Positions 1 to 8,486 are shown, numbered from the stretch's first letter. The stretch is DNA of 64,000 nt from Oscillospiraceae bacterium (GCA_017415425.1 JAFQGT010000020.1:18128-82127), one strand, 5' to 3'. Notes: generated by a model from the letters alone, not told the origin. Program-made: numbers and translations.

Positions 1-1692
1 TACTTGCAAACCGTGGCCGCCAAATATGGCGTATACTTCTCCCGTCCCGGTAACGGCATTTGCCACCAGGTCCATCTGGAACGGTTTGGAAAGCCCGGCA
101 AGACCCTCATCGGTTCTGACAGCCACACCCCCACCGGCGGCGGCATCGGTATGCTGGCCTTTGGCGCCGGCGGCCTGGATGTGGCGGTTGCGATGGGCGG
201 CGGCGCATACTACATCAATATGCCTAAGATGTTCAAGGTGGAGTTGACCGGTAAGCTCAATCCCTATGTGACTGCCAAAGATGTGAGCCTGGAGCTGCTG
301 CGGATCCTGTCCGTAAAGGGCGGTGTGGGCGCCATCATCGAATGGGGCGGCGAGGGTGTAAATACACTGTCCGTTCCTGAGCGCGCCACCATTACCAATA
401 TGGGTACGGAGCTGGGCGCTACTACTTCCATCTTCCCCTCGGACGAGACCACCCGGGCATTTTTGAAGGCTCAGGGCAGGGAACAGGACTACCGTCCTTT
501 GAGCAGCGACCCGGATGCAGAATATGACCGGATCATCCCCATCGACCTGTCCGCGCTGAAGCCTATGATCGCCTGTCCTCACAGCCCCGACAATGTTGTG
601 TCTGTAGAGAGTCTGAAGGGCACAAAGGTGGATCAGGTCTGCATCGGCTCCTGTACAAACTCTTCCTTGCAGGATATGCTGAAGGTGGCTGCGATGCTGA
701 AGGGCAAGACTGTCCACCCCTCTGTGAGCTTATCCGTATCTCCCGGCTCCAAGCAGGTGCTGCGGATGCTGGCTGATTGCGGCGCGTTGAGCCATATTCT
801 GGCCAGCGGCGCAAGAGTACTGGAGTGTGCCTGCGGTCCTTGTATCGGTATGGGTTTCTCTCCCAATTCCGGCGGTGTGAGCCTGCGTACCTTTAACCGG
901 AACTTCCTGGGTCGCAGCGGCACGAAGGACGGACAGGTTTACCTGGTCTCCCCGGAGACTGCCGTGGCGGCAGCCCTCACCGGCTACATAACTGACCCCA
1001 CCACCTTCCAGCCGATGGAACCTGTGGAAATGCCCACAGAGTTTACCATTGACGATTCCGCGGTACTGGCACCTCTGCCTGCAGAAGAAGCATCGGATGC
1101 CCAGGTGCTTCGCGGACCCAATATCAAGGAATTTCCCAAGAGCAAGCCTTTTGAAGATACCTTATCTGCCCAGCTGGTGCTGAAGGTGGGCGATAATATT
1201 ACCACAGACCATATTATGCCTGCCGGCGCCAAGATCCTGCCTTACCGCTCCAATATTCCGTTTTTGTCCCAGTTCTGTTTCCAGGTGTGCGATACCACCT
1301 TTGCTGAGCGGGCAAAGGCTGCCGGAGACGGCGTGATCATCGGCGGCAGCAACTATGGACAGGGCTCTTCCCGGGAGCACGCGGCATTGGTGCCGATGTA
1401 TCTGGGTGTCCGCTGTGTGATTGCCAAGAGCTTTGCCCGTATCCACGTGGCCAATCTGATCAACGCAGGCATTCTGCCGCTGACCTTTGCAGATCCCGCG
1501 GATTATGATGCGCTGGAACAGGGCAGCAAGCTGGTGTTCAATCATCTGAAGGCCGGTATGCAGAGCGGTAACTTTGTTATGACCGATGAGACCACCGGCA
1601 AGACCTATGCTCTCAAGGGCGAATTTACCCAGCGCCAGCAGCAGATCCTGCTGTGCGGGGGACTTCTCAATTACACGAAGGAGAATAGCTAA
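1..1692 (+). CDS. acn: Aconitate hydratase (5'-truncated by window edge)
   Basis: Cytoplasmic [4Fe-4S] enzyme that interconverts citrate and isocitrate in the TCA cycle. The reading frame is open from base 1 with no credible start, so the N-terminal part (roughly 80 residues by family length) lies outside the window. About 563 residues are visible. The substrate loop SDSHTPTGGGIG is near the beginning. The cluster-ligand cysteines are in CIGSCTNSS and ACGPCIGMG, and the swivel-domain signature GQGSSREHAAL is near the C-terminus. The stop codon directly abuts the ATG of the isocitrate dehydrogenase gene, whose ribosome site AAGGAG lies inside the end of this gene. The two are therefore co-transcribed and probably translationally coupled. 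Confidence 0.95.
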   Translation, partial: YLQTVAAKYGVYFSRPGNGICHQVHLERFGKPGKTLIGSDSHTPTGGGIGMLAFGAGGLDVAVAMGGGAYYINMPKMFKVELTGKLNPYVTAKDVSLELLRILSVKGGVGAIIEWGGEGVNTLSVPERATITNMGTELGATTSIFPSDETTRAFLKAQGREQDYRPLSSDPDAEYDRIIPIDLSALKPMIACPHSPDNVVSVESLKGTKVDQVCIGSCTNSSLQDMLKVAAMLKGKTVHPSVSLSVSPGSKQVLRMLADCGALSHILASGARVLECACGPCIGMGFSPNSGGVSLRTFNRNFLGRSGTKDGQVYLVSPETAVAAALTGYITDPTTFQPMEPVEMPTEFTIDDSAVLAPLPAEEASDAQVLRGPNIKEFPKSKPFEDTLSAQLVLKVGDNITTDHIMPAGAKILPYRSNIPFLSQFCFQVCDTTFAERAKAAGDGVIIGGSNYGQGSSREHAALVPMYLGVRCVIAKSFARIHVANLINAGILPLTFADPADYDALEQGSKLVFNHLKAGMQSGNFVMTDETTGKTYALKGEFTQRQQQILLCGGLLNYTKENS

Positions 1693-2805
1693 ATGGAACA
1701 GTTGGAACAGGCGTTGGCTCATTTCAAAACCTTGCTGGAGGATCAGTTCCGGCGTTTGGAAACGATGGATAAGCCCAAGAAGGACTTTGCCTCAATGGAT
1801 ACCATCACCATCGGCATTGCCCCCGGTGACGGCATCGGCCCCATCATTACCGGTCAGGCTGCCCGGATTCTGGAGCATCTGCTATCGAAAGAGATCGCCT
1901 CCGGCAAGGTGGTGATCAAGCATATCGAGGGACTGACCATCGAAAACCGCATCGCATTGAATCAGGCTGTGCCTACAGATGTGCTGGAACAAATCAAGAC
2001 CTGCGATGTGCTGCTGAAAGGCCCTACCACCACCCCCAACGGCGGCAATATGGAAAGCGCCAATGTGACGCTGCGCCGGGAGCTGGATTTGTACGCCAAT
2101 GTGCGTCCGGTATCCATTCCGGAGGAGGGTATCGACTGGATGTTCTATCGGGAGAATACCGAGGGCGAGTATGTGCTGGGAAGCAAGGGCATTGATCTGC
2201 CCGGTATGGCGGTGGATTTTAAGGTGACTACCGATGCAGGCACCCGCCGGATCATCAAGGCTGCTTTTGACTATGCCCAACAGAACGGCAAGACCAAGGT
2301 AACTGTGGTTACCAAGGCCAACATTATGAAGAAGACCGACGGCAAATTCTCCGCCATCTTCCAGCAGATCGCCGCTGAATACCCGGAGATCACCACCGAT
2401 GAGTACTACATTGATATTATGACAGCCAAGCTGCTGGACACCCGGGTGCGTAATCAGTTCCAGGTGTTTGTGATGCCCAACCTGTACGGTGATATCATCA
2501 CCGATGAAGCCGCTCAGATCCAGGGTGGTATCGGCACTGCCGGCAGCGCCAATATCGGTGATCAGTACGCAATGTTTGAAGCCATCCACGGCTCAGCTCC
2601 CAGAATGCTGGAGCGGGGAATGGGCGATTATGCCAATCCCTCCAGTGTGATCAAGGCGGCAGCGATGCTGCTGCGGCATATCTGTATGCCGGAGAAAGCA
2701 CAGAAGCTGGAGACGGCGCTGGAGACCTGTCCCATTGCGGTCACCGGAACTACCGACGGCCCTACCGCCGCGGAGTATACCGATACACTGCTGAAGTTGA
2801 TGTAA
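1693..2805 (+). CDS. icd: Isocitrate dehydrogenase (isocitrate/isopropylmalate dehydrogenase family)
   Basis: Oxidatively decarboxylates isocitrate to 2-oxoglutarate, the step after aconitase. The 370-residue protein has the family nucleotide/substrate start GIAPGDGIGP at about residue 38, the substrate Ser-x-Asn motif in MESANVTLRRELDLYANVRP, ENTEGEYVLG, the metal-binding Asp region NLYGDIITDEAAQ, and IHGSAPRM in the coenzyme loop. The Ser-x-Asn motif and the aconitase neighbour favour isocitrate over isopropylmalate. The coenzyme loop looks NAD-type, but this is an inference. The first 35 or so residues form a charged, probably helical extension not found in typical family members. Start: ATG immediately after the acn stop, with AAGGAG nine bases upstream. 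A strong terminator follows. Confidence 0.88.
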   Translation: MEQLEQALAHFKTLLEDQFRRLETMDKPKKDFASMDTITIGIAPGDGIGPIITGQAARILEHLLSKEIASGKVVIKHIEGLTIENRIALNQAVPTDVLEQIKTCDVLLKGPTTTPNGGNMESANVTLRRELDLYANVRPVSIPEEGIDWMFYRENTEGEYVLGSKGIDLPGMAVDFKVTTDAGTRRIIKAAFDYAQQNGKTKVTVVTKANIMKKTDGKFSAIFQQIAAEYPEITTDEYYIDIMTAKLLDTRVRNQFQVFVMPNLYGDIITDEAAQIQGGIGTAGSANIGDQYAMFEAIHGSAPRMLERGMGDYANPSSVIKAAAMLLRHICMPEKAQKLETALETCPIAVTGTTDGPTAAEYTDTLLKLM

Positions 2806-2810
2806 AACAA

Positions 2811-2842
2811 ACAGGGGCACGCTTGCTGCGTGCCCCTGTTAC
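2811..2842 (+). terminator. Rho-independent terminator of acn-icd
   Basis: Perfect 12-bp inverted repeat (2811-2822 / 2828-2839) around a 5-nt loop, six bases after the icd stop. The trailing T-run is short. Confidence 0.8.
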
Positions 2843-2855
2843 TGTAGATTGAGCC

Positions 2856-2912
2856 AAAAGAAATAGCCCTTAACTGATTCCTAAGTCTCATCAGTTAAGG
2901 GCTATTTCTTTT
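2856..2912 (-). terminator. Terminator with perfect 22-bp stem
   Basis: The arms 2856-2877 and 2891-2912 are exact reverse complements over 22 bp with a 13-nt loop. Read on the minus strand the stem is followed directly by T-rich sequence. It lies just downstream of the small degenerate gene at 2931-3100, and probably also insulates the icd unit from the opposite side. Confidence 0.7.
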
Positions 2913-2930
2913 CGATCTTAGTATCTAACA

Positions 2931-3100
2931 TCATTGGTTAACCTCTCTTTCTACAGGCTCGACGTACTTTCCGTCTTTAACGAAATCCATTCCGAAACAT
3001 CATTTCTTTTCTGACTCTTCCATCATACTCCAAGTGAGTGTACTTATATGTTGGAACATTTCCCGGACGAAAAGTTAGTCTTGAAGGTTTCTTAGTACAT
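2931..3100 (-). pseudogene. Small (about 56-codon) frameshifted gene of unknown function
   Basis: The minus strand has a ribosome site (AGAAAGGG), an ATG at 3100 seven bases further on, and coding-like sequence that needs two +1 frame changes to be read through. After codon 2, frame 2 gives a Lys/Arg-rich run ending in RVRKEMMF. Near the end, frame 3 gives DFVKDGKYVEPVEREVNQ and a TGA at 2931. A strong terminator follows. A translation signal at one end, a terminator at the other and coding-like sequence between them suggest a decayed small protein. I do not recognise the family. It could instead be a structured RNA, or the protein reading could be coincidental. Confidence 0.35.
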
Positions 3101-3226
3101 TGGTATCACCCTTTCTGACTGTAATATATCATAAGGAAGCGGTGTTTTCAAGAGGGAAAGATGTACAAAATAAATGAAAAGAACTTGTGAAATGTGCAGA
3201 AATTGTGCAAAGTGCCACAAAAGGAA

Positions 3227-3256
3227 TTGACAGAACACAGACAGAAGTGATACAAT
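3227..3256 (+). promoter_or_regulatory. Candidate promoter facing the mntP terminator
   Basis: TTGACA, 18 bp, TACAAT on the plus strand. Directly downstream is the GC-rich hairpin 3264-3284 and then the 3' end of mntP on the opposite strand, so no plus-strand gene is served. It could be fortuitous or make a very short or antisense RNA. The rest of 3101-3304 shows no gene. Confidence 0.3.
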
Positions 3257-3263
3257 AAATATG

Positions 3264-3284
3264 TTGGGCGGCCTTTTTGGCCGC
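3264..3284 (-). terminator. mntP terminator
   Basis: An 8-bp all-GC stem (GGGCGGCC / GGCCGCCC) around TTTTT, about 20 bases past the mntP stop on the minus strand, followed by an A/T-rich stretch. Confidence 0.6.
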
Positions 3285-3304
3285 CCATTGTTATGCATTT
3301 ATTT

Positions 3305-3877
3305 TCACAGAATACCCAGATGCTCCAGCAGGATCTTCACACCCAGAAAAATCAGGATCACACCGCCAGCTACCTGCGCCTTTTTCTCGAACTTGTCCCC
3401 GAATACGCTGCCGATTTTTACACCGGCGGCAGACAGGGAGAAGGTGACCAATGCGATCAGGCCAACAGCTACCCAGATGTTTACATTACCGGCCATCGCC
3501 AGGGAAATACCTACTGCCAGCGCATCAATGGAAGTAGCCACCGCCATTGTAAACATCATTTTGAAAGACAGATTGCAGTCGCATTCGCAACTGTTTTTTT
3601 CTTCTTTGCTGCAGGCTTCCTTCAGCATATTGATGCCGATGATCGCCAGTAGCCCAAAGGCGACCCAATGGTCGATATTTTGAATAGCAGCAGCAAACAG
3701 GCTGCCCAACAGAAAGCCAATTAGGGGCATCAGCCCCTGAAACCCGCCAAACCAGCTGCCGCAGGTGACCATAGCCTTGCCGCTTGCTTTTTTCATACAC
3801 AGACCCTTACAGACAGAGACGGCAAAGGCATCCATACTCAGACCGATCGCCAGAATAAACAGTTCTCCAAAACCCAT
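3305..3877 (-). CDS. mntP: Manganese efflux pump MntP
   Basis: Small integral-membrane exporter that relieves Mn(II) toxicity. The 190-residue, strongly hydrophobic protein has about six transmembrane segments and the family's two internally related halves, each with an acidic motif in a membrane helix (GLSMDAFAVSVCKG near the N-terminus, TSIDALAVGISLAM in the middle). I start it at the ATG at 3877 because GGAGG sits five bases upstream. A TTG four codons earlier overlaps that ribosome site. The Mn-sensing yybP-ykoY riboswitch that often precedes mntP is not evident in the short upstream gap. The gene lies 24 bases downstream of the small gene at 3902-4138 and probably shares its promoter. 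Confidence 0.92.
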   Translation of the reverse strand: MGFGELFILAIGLSMDAFAVSVCKGLCMKKASGKAMVTCGSWFGGFQGLMPLIGFLLGSLFAAAIQNIDHWVAFGLLAIIGINMLKEACSKEEKNSCECDCNLSFKMMFTMAVATSIDALAVGISLAMAGNVNIWVAVGLIALVTFSLSAAGVKIGSVFGDKFEKKAQVAGGVILIFLGVKILLEHLGIL

Positions 3878-3901
3878 AAAAACCTCCAAGTCGTTTGTAG
3901 A

Positions 3902-4138
3902 TTAAAACCAGCTTTCCAGAATGGACAAGATCTGGGTTTCATAATCACCCTCAAATTCCTCTTGACGGCCGGCTGTACGAACATTGCTTTCCGCGCCTCG
4001 TTCCGGTTCTGGGTATTCCCAGATATGATAAGAAAGACCTCGGTGGATAAAGTCGATGGTGCCGCAATCGACTTCCTCCTGATAGGTATAGGCGATGTGA
4101 TGGCGGCGCAAAAAATCCTGAATACACTTTAAGCGCAT
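3902..4138 (-). CDS. Small hypothetical protein (78 aa)
   Basis: Soluble, acidic 78-residue protein with no signal peptide or membrane segment, rich in aromatic residues and Glu (GTIDFIHRGLSYHIWEYPE). The compact alpha/beta look resembles the small 'kinase'-labelled clostridial proteins, but I cannot assign a family. ATG at 4138 has GGGAGGG seven bases upstream and a good promoter (4185-4212) in front. It is the first gene of a two-gene unit with mntP, so a role in metal or stress response is possible but speculative. Confidence 0.75.
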   Translation of the reverse strand: MRLKCIQDFLRRHHIAYTYQEEVDCGTIDFIHRGLSYHIWEYPEPERGAESNVRTAGRQEEFEGDYETQILSILESWF

Positions 4139-4163
4139 ACCGGGCCCTCCCTTGTGATCAGTA

Positions 4164-4212
4164 TTGTGTTTCTAACCAATTTTTATTATAATGGGCATAG
4201 TGAAAAGTGCAA
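4164..4212. promoter_or_regulatory. Overlapping divergent promoters sharing one -10 region
   Basis: Plus strand: TTGTGT (4164-4169), 17 bp, TATAAT (4187-4192), driving the DUF1893 gene. Minus strand: TTGCAC (complement of 4207-4212), 16 bp, TATAAT (complement of 4185-4190), driving the 78-aa gene and mntP. The self-complementary ATTATAAT core at 4185-4192 serves both. Confidence 0.75.
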
Positions 4213-4246
4213 GCCTTAATTTACAATAAAAAGCGGGAGTGAGCTT

Positions 4247-4681
4247 ATGACAAAGCAGACAATACAGATGGCATTACGACAGATTGAAGCGGGAAGTATC
4301 GTCTGTGCGGCTATCCGGGAGGGAGAGATCATTGCTTTCCATACCGGCAGAGGCGTTGCTCCGGTGCTGCAAATGTACCAACAGGGACAACTGGCCGGTA
4401 GTATTCTGGTGGATAAGGTAGTAGGCAAAGCGGCTGCAATGGTGATGACCCGGGGCGGTGTTGTGGGCTGCCACGCTGTGACGATGAGCAAGGCTGCGCT
4501 GCAATGGTTTCAGCAGCAGAGAATACAGATAACCTATGACTATTTGACAGAATATATCGTCAACCGAACCGGTGACGGAATGTGTCCAATGGAACAGACA
4601 GTGCTGAACCTGCAGGATGACAGCCGGATCGTCTCGGTTTTGGAAGAAAAACTTTCTCAGTTAAGAGACTCAAAACAGTAA
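4247..4681 (+). CDS. DUF1893 domain protein
   Basis: 144-residue cytoplasmic protein of the DUF1893 family, which is related in fold to cytidine deaminases but has no established reaction. The family-like features are the Gly-rich TGRGVAPVL at about residue 38, VDKVVGKAAAMV, and ITYDYLTEYIVNRTGDGMCP, with the single conserved Cys near residue 115. ATG at 4247 follows GGGAGTGA. It is a single-gene unit with its own promoter and a strong terminator. Family assignment is from memory of the motif pattern. Confidence 0.8.
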   Translation: MTKQTIQMALRQIEAGSIVCAAIREGEIIAFHTGRGVAPVLQMYQQGQLAGSILVDKVVGKAAAMVMTRGGVVGCHAVTMSKAALQWFQQQRIQITYDYLTEYIVNRTGDGMCPMEQTVLNLQDDSRIVSVLEEKLSQLRDSKQ

Positions 4682-4695
4682 AATGATCCTATAAG

Positions 4696-4730
4696 AAAAG
4701 CCGAAGAAGCAGTTGCTTCTTCGGCTTTTT
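4696..4730. terminator. Bidirectional terminator between DUF1893 gene and ileS
   Basis: Perfect 16-bp stem (4696-4711 / 4714-4729) with A-runs on the left and T-runs on the right, so it can serve the plus-strand gene and the converging ileS. Confidence 0.85.
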
Positions 4731-4737
4731 GGCTATT

Positions 4738-7530
4738 TTACAGTTCAATGTCCATTTGACAGATCACGGCAGCACAGCGCTTGCACAGGCCGTTTTCGTC
4801 TGCCTCGGTAGAGTGCATCCAGCAGCGGGGACACTTCTCACCACGTGCCTCGGTGACACCGATAGTGAGCTCGGGCAGATTCGTACCGGTACCAACGGTA
4901 GCGCCCTCCTGAGCGGCCTCCCAATCGCAGGAGGAGACGATGAAGATCTCAGCCAGGTTCACACCGCAGCAGGCTGCCTTCAGGTCGGCATCCTGAGTGT
5001 CCAGGCTCACGTGAGCTTCCAGAGCCTTACCGATCCGCTTGTCAGCACGGGCAACCTCCAAAACGCCGTTGACATCCTGGCGCAGCTTCATAATAGTGGC
5101 CCACTTATTCATAGCGGCCTCATCCAGCGCATAGGCGTCAAAACTCTCAGGCATCTGGTTCAGCAGGACATTCCGGACGTCGTCACCCTCGCGGTGGGGC
5201 ATTGCCTGCCAGATTTCGTCACAGGTGAAGGCCAGAATGGGTGCAAACAGCTTTGCCATCGCATCCAGGATCAAGAACAAGGCTGTCTGTGCGGAGCGGC
5301 GGCGAAGGCCGTCCTTAGCCTCACAGTACAGGCGGTCCTTCAGAATATCCAGATAGAAGGAACTCAGCTCCACCACGCAGAAATCGTTGATGGCGTGAGA
5401 AACCACGTGGAACTCATAGCTGTTGTAGGCCTTGCGGCAGATTTGCACCAGCTGATCCAGCTTGGTCATTGCCCATTTGTCCAGTTCTTCCATCTGCTGA
5501 GCGGGAACCAGATTGTTGGGATCGAATTCATCCAGGTTACCCAGGCAGTAACGGGCGGTGTTCCGGAACTTCAGATAGTTCTGAGCGATCTGCTTGAAAA
5601 TCTCCTTGGAGCAGCGCACATCCACGTGATAATCGGTGGAGGCGGACCACAGACGGACAATATCCGCGCCGAAGTCCTTAATGAGGTCGGCAGGATCTAC
5701 GCCGTTGCCCAGGGACTTGTGCATAGCGCGGCCCTGGCCGTCTACCACCCAGCCGTGGGTCAGCACCTGACGGAAGGGAGCACCCTTGTCCAGCGCGCCC
5801 ACAGAGGTCAGCAGACTGGACTGGAACCAACCGCGGTACTGGTCGGCACCCTCCAGATATACATCTGCAGGCCACAGTTCGGGGGTGTCCTTCATTAAGG
5901 ATGCAAAGTGGGTGGAACCGGAGTCGAACCAGCAGTCCAGCGTATCGGTTTCCTTCTGGAAGGTCTTGCCGCCGCAATGGGGGCAGGTAAAATTCTCGGG
6001 AACCAGCTCCATAGCGTCCTTCTCGAACCAAATGTTGGAGCCGTGCTCATCGAACAGCGCAGAGATCTTGGCGATAGAGTCGGGGGTAGAGACCGGCTTG
6101 CCGCAATCCTGGCAGTAGAACACAGGAATGGGCAGACCCCAACGGCGCTGACGGGAGATACACCAGTCGGCCCGCTCACGGATCATAGAAACCATTCGCT
6201 CGCCGCCCCAGCCGGGGAACCACTGAACATTCTCGATAGCTTCAATGGCCTGATCCTTGAAGGATTCTACAGAGCAGAACCACTGAGGTGTGGCTCTGAA
6301 AATGACCGGCTTCTTGCAGCGGTCGTGGTGGGGATAGGAGTGGACGATCTGCTCGGAAGCGAACAGCATACCGCTTTCCTTCATATCCGCCAGGATCACA
6401 GGGTTGGACTCTTCGGTCTTCAATCCAGCGTATTTACCGGCATAATCGGTGTGACGGCCGTAGTCGTCTACAGGTACTACCAGCTCCATACCGTAACGCA
6501 TACAGGTTTGGTAGTCATCGGCACCAAAGCCGGGAGCTGTGTGGACACAGCCGGTACCGCTGTCCATAGTAACATACTCCGCATTCACCAGACGGGAGGT
6601 CTTGTCCAGGAAGGGGTGCTTAGCCAGCATATTCTCAAAGAACTGACCGGGGAAGGTTGCCAGGATCTGGTAGCTGGTGTAGCAGCCCATACCCATAACT
6701 TTCTCGCACAAAGCCTCTGCCACAATGAAGGTCTCATCACTGTAGTCGGGCTTTACCAGCACATAGTTATCTCTGGGGTGCAGGCAGATGGCCATATTAC
6801 CGGGGAGCGTCCAGATGGTAGTGGTCCAGATGACGAAGAAGGTCTTGGACAGATCAAAATCAGACAGCTTACCCAGATCGTCCACCACAGGGAACTTTAC
6901 ATACACAGAGGTACAAGGATCGTTCTGATACTCAATGTCAGCCTCTGCAACAGCGGTGGCACAGAAGGGACACCAGGTCACAGGCTTCAGACCCTTGTAG
7001 ATATAGCCCTTGTCAAACATCCGGCCAAAAACCTTGACCTCCTGGGCCTCAAAATGCTTATCCATTGTGCGATATGGATGTTCCCAATCGCCCACCACGC
7101 CCAGGCGGCGGAAACCGGCCATCTGCTTCTGGATAAAGTCCTCAGCAAATTCCTCACAGGCCTTCCGGAATTCGGGTACAGTCATATCCTTGTTGAGTTT
7201 CCGCTTGGAGTTTTCGATGGCTCTTTCAATAGGCAGACCGTGATTGTCCCAGCCGGGCACATAGGGGGTATAGTGACCCATCATAGCCTGGCTGCGGACG
7301 ATAAAGTCCTTCAAAGTCTTATTCAGTGCGTGACCCATATGGATATAGCCGTTGGAGAAGGGAGGGCCGTCGTGGAGAACAAAGGGGGGCAGATCCTTGT
7401 TCTTTTCCAGCAGCAGGTTGTAAAGATCCTGCTGATTCCAGCGCTCCAGCATACCCGGCTCCCGGGCAGGCAGACCGGCCTTCATAGGGAAGTCGGTCTT
7501 GGGGGTGATAATGGTGTTTTTAAATTCCAT
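4738..7530 (-). CDS. ileS: Isoleucine-tRNA ligase
   Basis: Charges tRNA-Ile and edits misactivated valine. The 930-residue class I synthetase has the HIGH-type motif as HMGH inside SNGYIHMGHALNK (about residue 66), the KMSKS-loop equivalent as AMHKSLGNG (about residue 597), the connective-peptide editing domain with SGTGCVHTAPGFGADD, and a C-terminal zinc finger (CPRCW then CKRC) about 30 residues before the end. MHKS in place of MSKS is a variant I associate with clostridial IleRS and is not a sign of decay. ATG at 7530 follows GGAGG. Expression is controlled by the T-box leader immediately upstream. Confidence 0.97.
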   Translation of the reverse strand: MEFKNTIITPKTDFPMKAGLPAREPGMLERWNQQDLYNLLLEKNKDLPPFVLHDGPPFSNGYIHMGHALNKTLKDFIVRSQAMMGHYTPYVPGWDNHGLPIERAIENSKRKLNKDMTVPEFRKACEEFAEDFIQKQMAGFRRLGVVGDWEHPYRTMDKHFEAQEVKVFGRMFDKGYIYKGLKPVTWCPFCATAVAEADIEYQNDPCTSVYVKFPVVDDLGKLSDFDLSKTFFVIWTTTIWTLPGNMAICLHPRDNYVLVKPDYSDETFIVAEALCEKVMGMGCYTSYQILATFPGQFFENMLAKHPFLDKTSRLVNAEYVTMDSGTGCVHTAPGFGADDYQTCMRYGMELVVPVDDYGRHTDYAGKYAGLKTEESNPVILADMKESGMLFASEQIVHSYPHHDRCKKPVIFRATPQWFCSVESFKDQAIEAIENVQWFPGWGGERMVSMIRERADWCISRQRRWGLPIPVFYCQDCGKPVSTPDSIAKISALFDEHGSNIWFEKDAMELVPENFTCPHCGGKTFQKETDTLDCWFDSGSTHFASLMKDTPELWPADVYLEGADQYRGWFQSSLLTSVGALDKGAPFRQVLTHGWVVDGQGRAMHKSLGNGVDPADLIKDFGADIVRLWSASTDYHVDVRCSKEIFKQIAQNYLKFRNTARYCLGNLDEFDPNNLVPAQQMEELDKWAMTKLDQLVQICRKAYNSYEFHVVSHAINDFCVVELSSFYLDILKDRLYCEAKDGLRRRSAQTALFLILDAMAKLFAPILAFTCDEIWQAMPHREGDDVRNVLLNQMPESFDAYALDEAAMNKWATIMKLRQDVNGVLEVARADKRIGKALEAHVSLDTQDADLKAACCGVNLAEIFIVSSCDWEAAQEGATVGTGTNLPELTIGVTEARGEKCPRCWMHSTEADENGLCKRCAAVICQMDIEL

Positions 7531-7544
7531 TGGATTGTAACCTC

Positions 7545-7800
7545 CATATAATATTCAAAAAAAGATGCCTTTGTCCCTTATAATAAGAGACAAAGGCATA
7601 TAACCTCTGCGGTACCACTCTTGTTCCGGCAAGAAACCGGCACTTGATCGCGCTGTATCGGGCGCACCCGGCGCAGCCTACTGTGGTTCGGTGCGCCGCT
7701 CCGAGGGGATATGAATACCTGCGCCTGCTGCTTCGCACCAAATAGCAGCTCTCTGAAAGGCGGGGAGGGATTCACCTGTCCTCATCTACGCGTTGGGATA
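7545..7800 (-). promoter_or_regulatory. T-box riboswitch (Ile) upstream of ileS
   Basis: The minus strand contains the antiterminator T-box GTGGTACCGCAG (complement of 7600-7616) and then a terminator stem (ATGCCTTTGTC pairing with GACAAAGGCAT, complement of about 7565-7600) followed by T7. Stem I holds an AGAGAG-like element, a GGTGCGAAGC apical segment and, 3' of these, the codon ATC (complement of 7708-7710) before CCCTCGGAGC, the usual place for a specifier. ATC reads isoleucine and matches the gene. Uncharged tRNA-Ile should stabilise the antiterminator and turn ileS on. The promoter is probably at or just inside the 3' end of divIVA. Confidence 0.93.
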
Positions 7801-7805
7801 TAAAT

Positions 7806-8486
7806 TTAGCGGTTGTTGGGGTCGTAATTGCGACCGAATTGCAGATTGGAGAATTTGCTGGTGGTAGTATCTGTGACGGGGTGTTTGGGATCAGCGGTGG
7901 GGATGGACTCGTCGGCAGTGCCAACCAAAGTCTGCAGATTCGCGGAGATCTCCTCTGCCACAGCCTGGGTCTCGGCATCCTGCGTGCCCTCTACCCGATC
8001 AAAATCAAAGGCACCGGAGGGTACGGTCAAAGGCAGGTTGGCGTTTTTGATCCGGTCCAGCGCATTGAGGCAGGAGTGGATCTGTTCTTTCAGCTCGTCA
8101 ATCTTCTTGCAGGCCAGTCGCTTGGCATCCTCCACCCGTGCATTTTCCACGGCGATCAGAGAGTCTGCGTTTTTGGCGTTTTCAATGGCTGCGGAATTGG
8201 CATCGGTAAGCATTTGAGTGCACTTGGCTTCTGCTTCCTTCACCATCAGATCACAGGTTTTCTGTGCGTTCACAATGGCATCCTTTATGCTGGCTTCGTT
8301 GCTGCGGTATTCTTCCAATTTGCTGACCAGAACCTTCATCTTGCTTTTTAGCAAAGCGTTTTCCTTATACAAGGTGACATAGTCCTCGGTCAGAGGTTCC
8401 AGGAATTCATCCACAGACTGCATATCGTAGCCGCCAAAGGTAGCGCGGCTGAAAGAGATCTGATCAATCTGTTGAGGTGTAAACAT
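7806..8486 (-). CDS. divIVA: Cell-division/polarity protein DivIVA
   Basis: Coiled-coil protein that recognises negatively curved membrane at the septum and poles. The 226-residue protein opens with the DivIVA lipid-binding domain (ISFSRATFGGYDMQSVDEFL, with the conserved Phe/Arg/Gly pattern at residues 10-29), followed by a long Ala/Glu/Lys-rich coiled coil to about residue 160 and a low-complexity tail. ATG at 8486 follows GAGAGG. It lies 21 bases downstream of sepF, which is a typical Firmicutes division cluster order. Confidence 0.93.
   Translation of the reverse strand: MFTPQQIDQISFSRATFGGYDMQSVDEFLEPLTEDYVTLYKENALLKSKMKVLVSKLEEYRSNEASIKDAIVNAQKTCDLMVKEAEAKCTQMLTDANSAAIENAKNADSLIAVENARVEDAKRLACKKIDELKEQIHSCLNALDRIKNANLPLTVPSGAFDFDRVEGTQDAETQAVAEEISANLQTLVGTADESIPTADPKHPVTDTTTSKFSNLQFGRNYDPNNR

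Noticed and set aside
3227-3286. Promoter plus hairpin as a small RNA gene
   Set aside because: The -35/-10 match is good, but the first transcribed bases would be the mntP terminator stem, giving an RNA of only about 25 nt. It is kept only as a low-confidence promoter.
3890-4138. Mn-sensing yybP-ykoY riboswitch expected ahead of mntP
   Set aside because: Only 24 bases separate mntP from the upstream gene, and no yybP-ykoY-like conserved segment was seen there or in the promoter region at 4139-4212.
5908-7551. Long open frame (547 codons) on the plus strand opposite ileS
   Set aside because: It is an antisense shadow of the clear IleRS gene. The translation has no family motifs and no good ribosome site, and GC-rich genes of this genome leave such frames open routinely.
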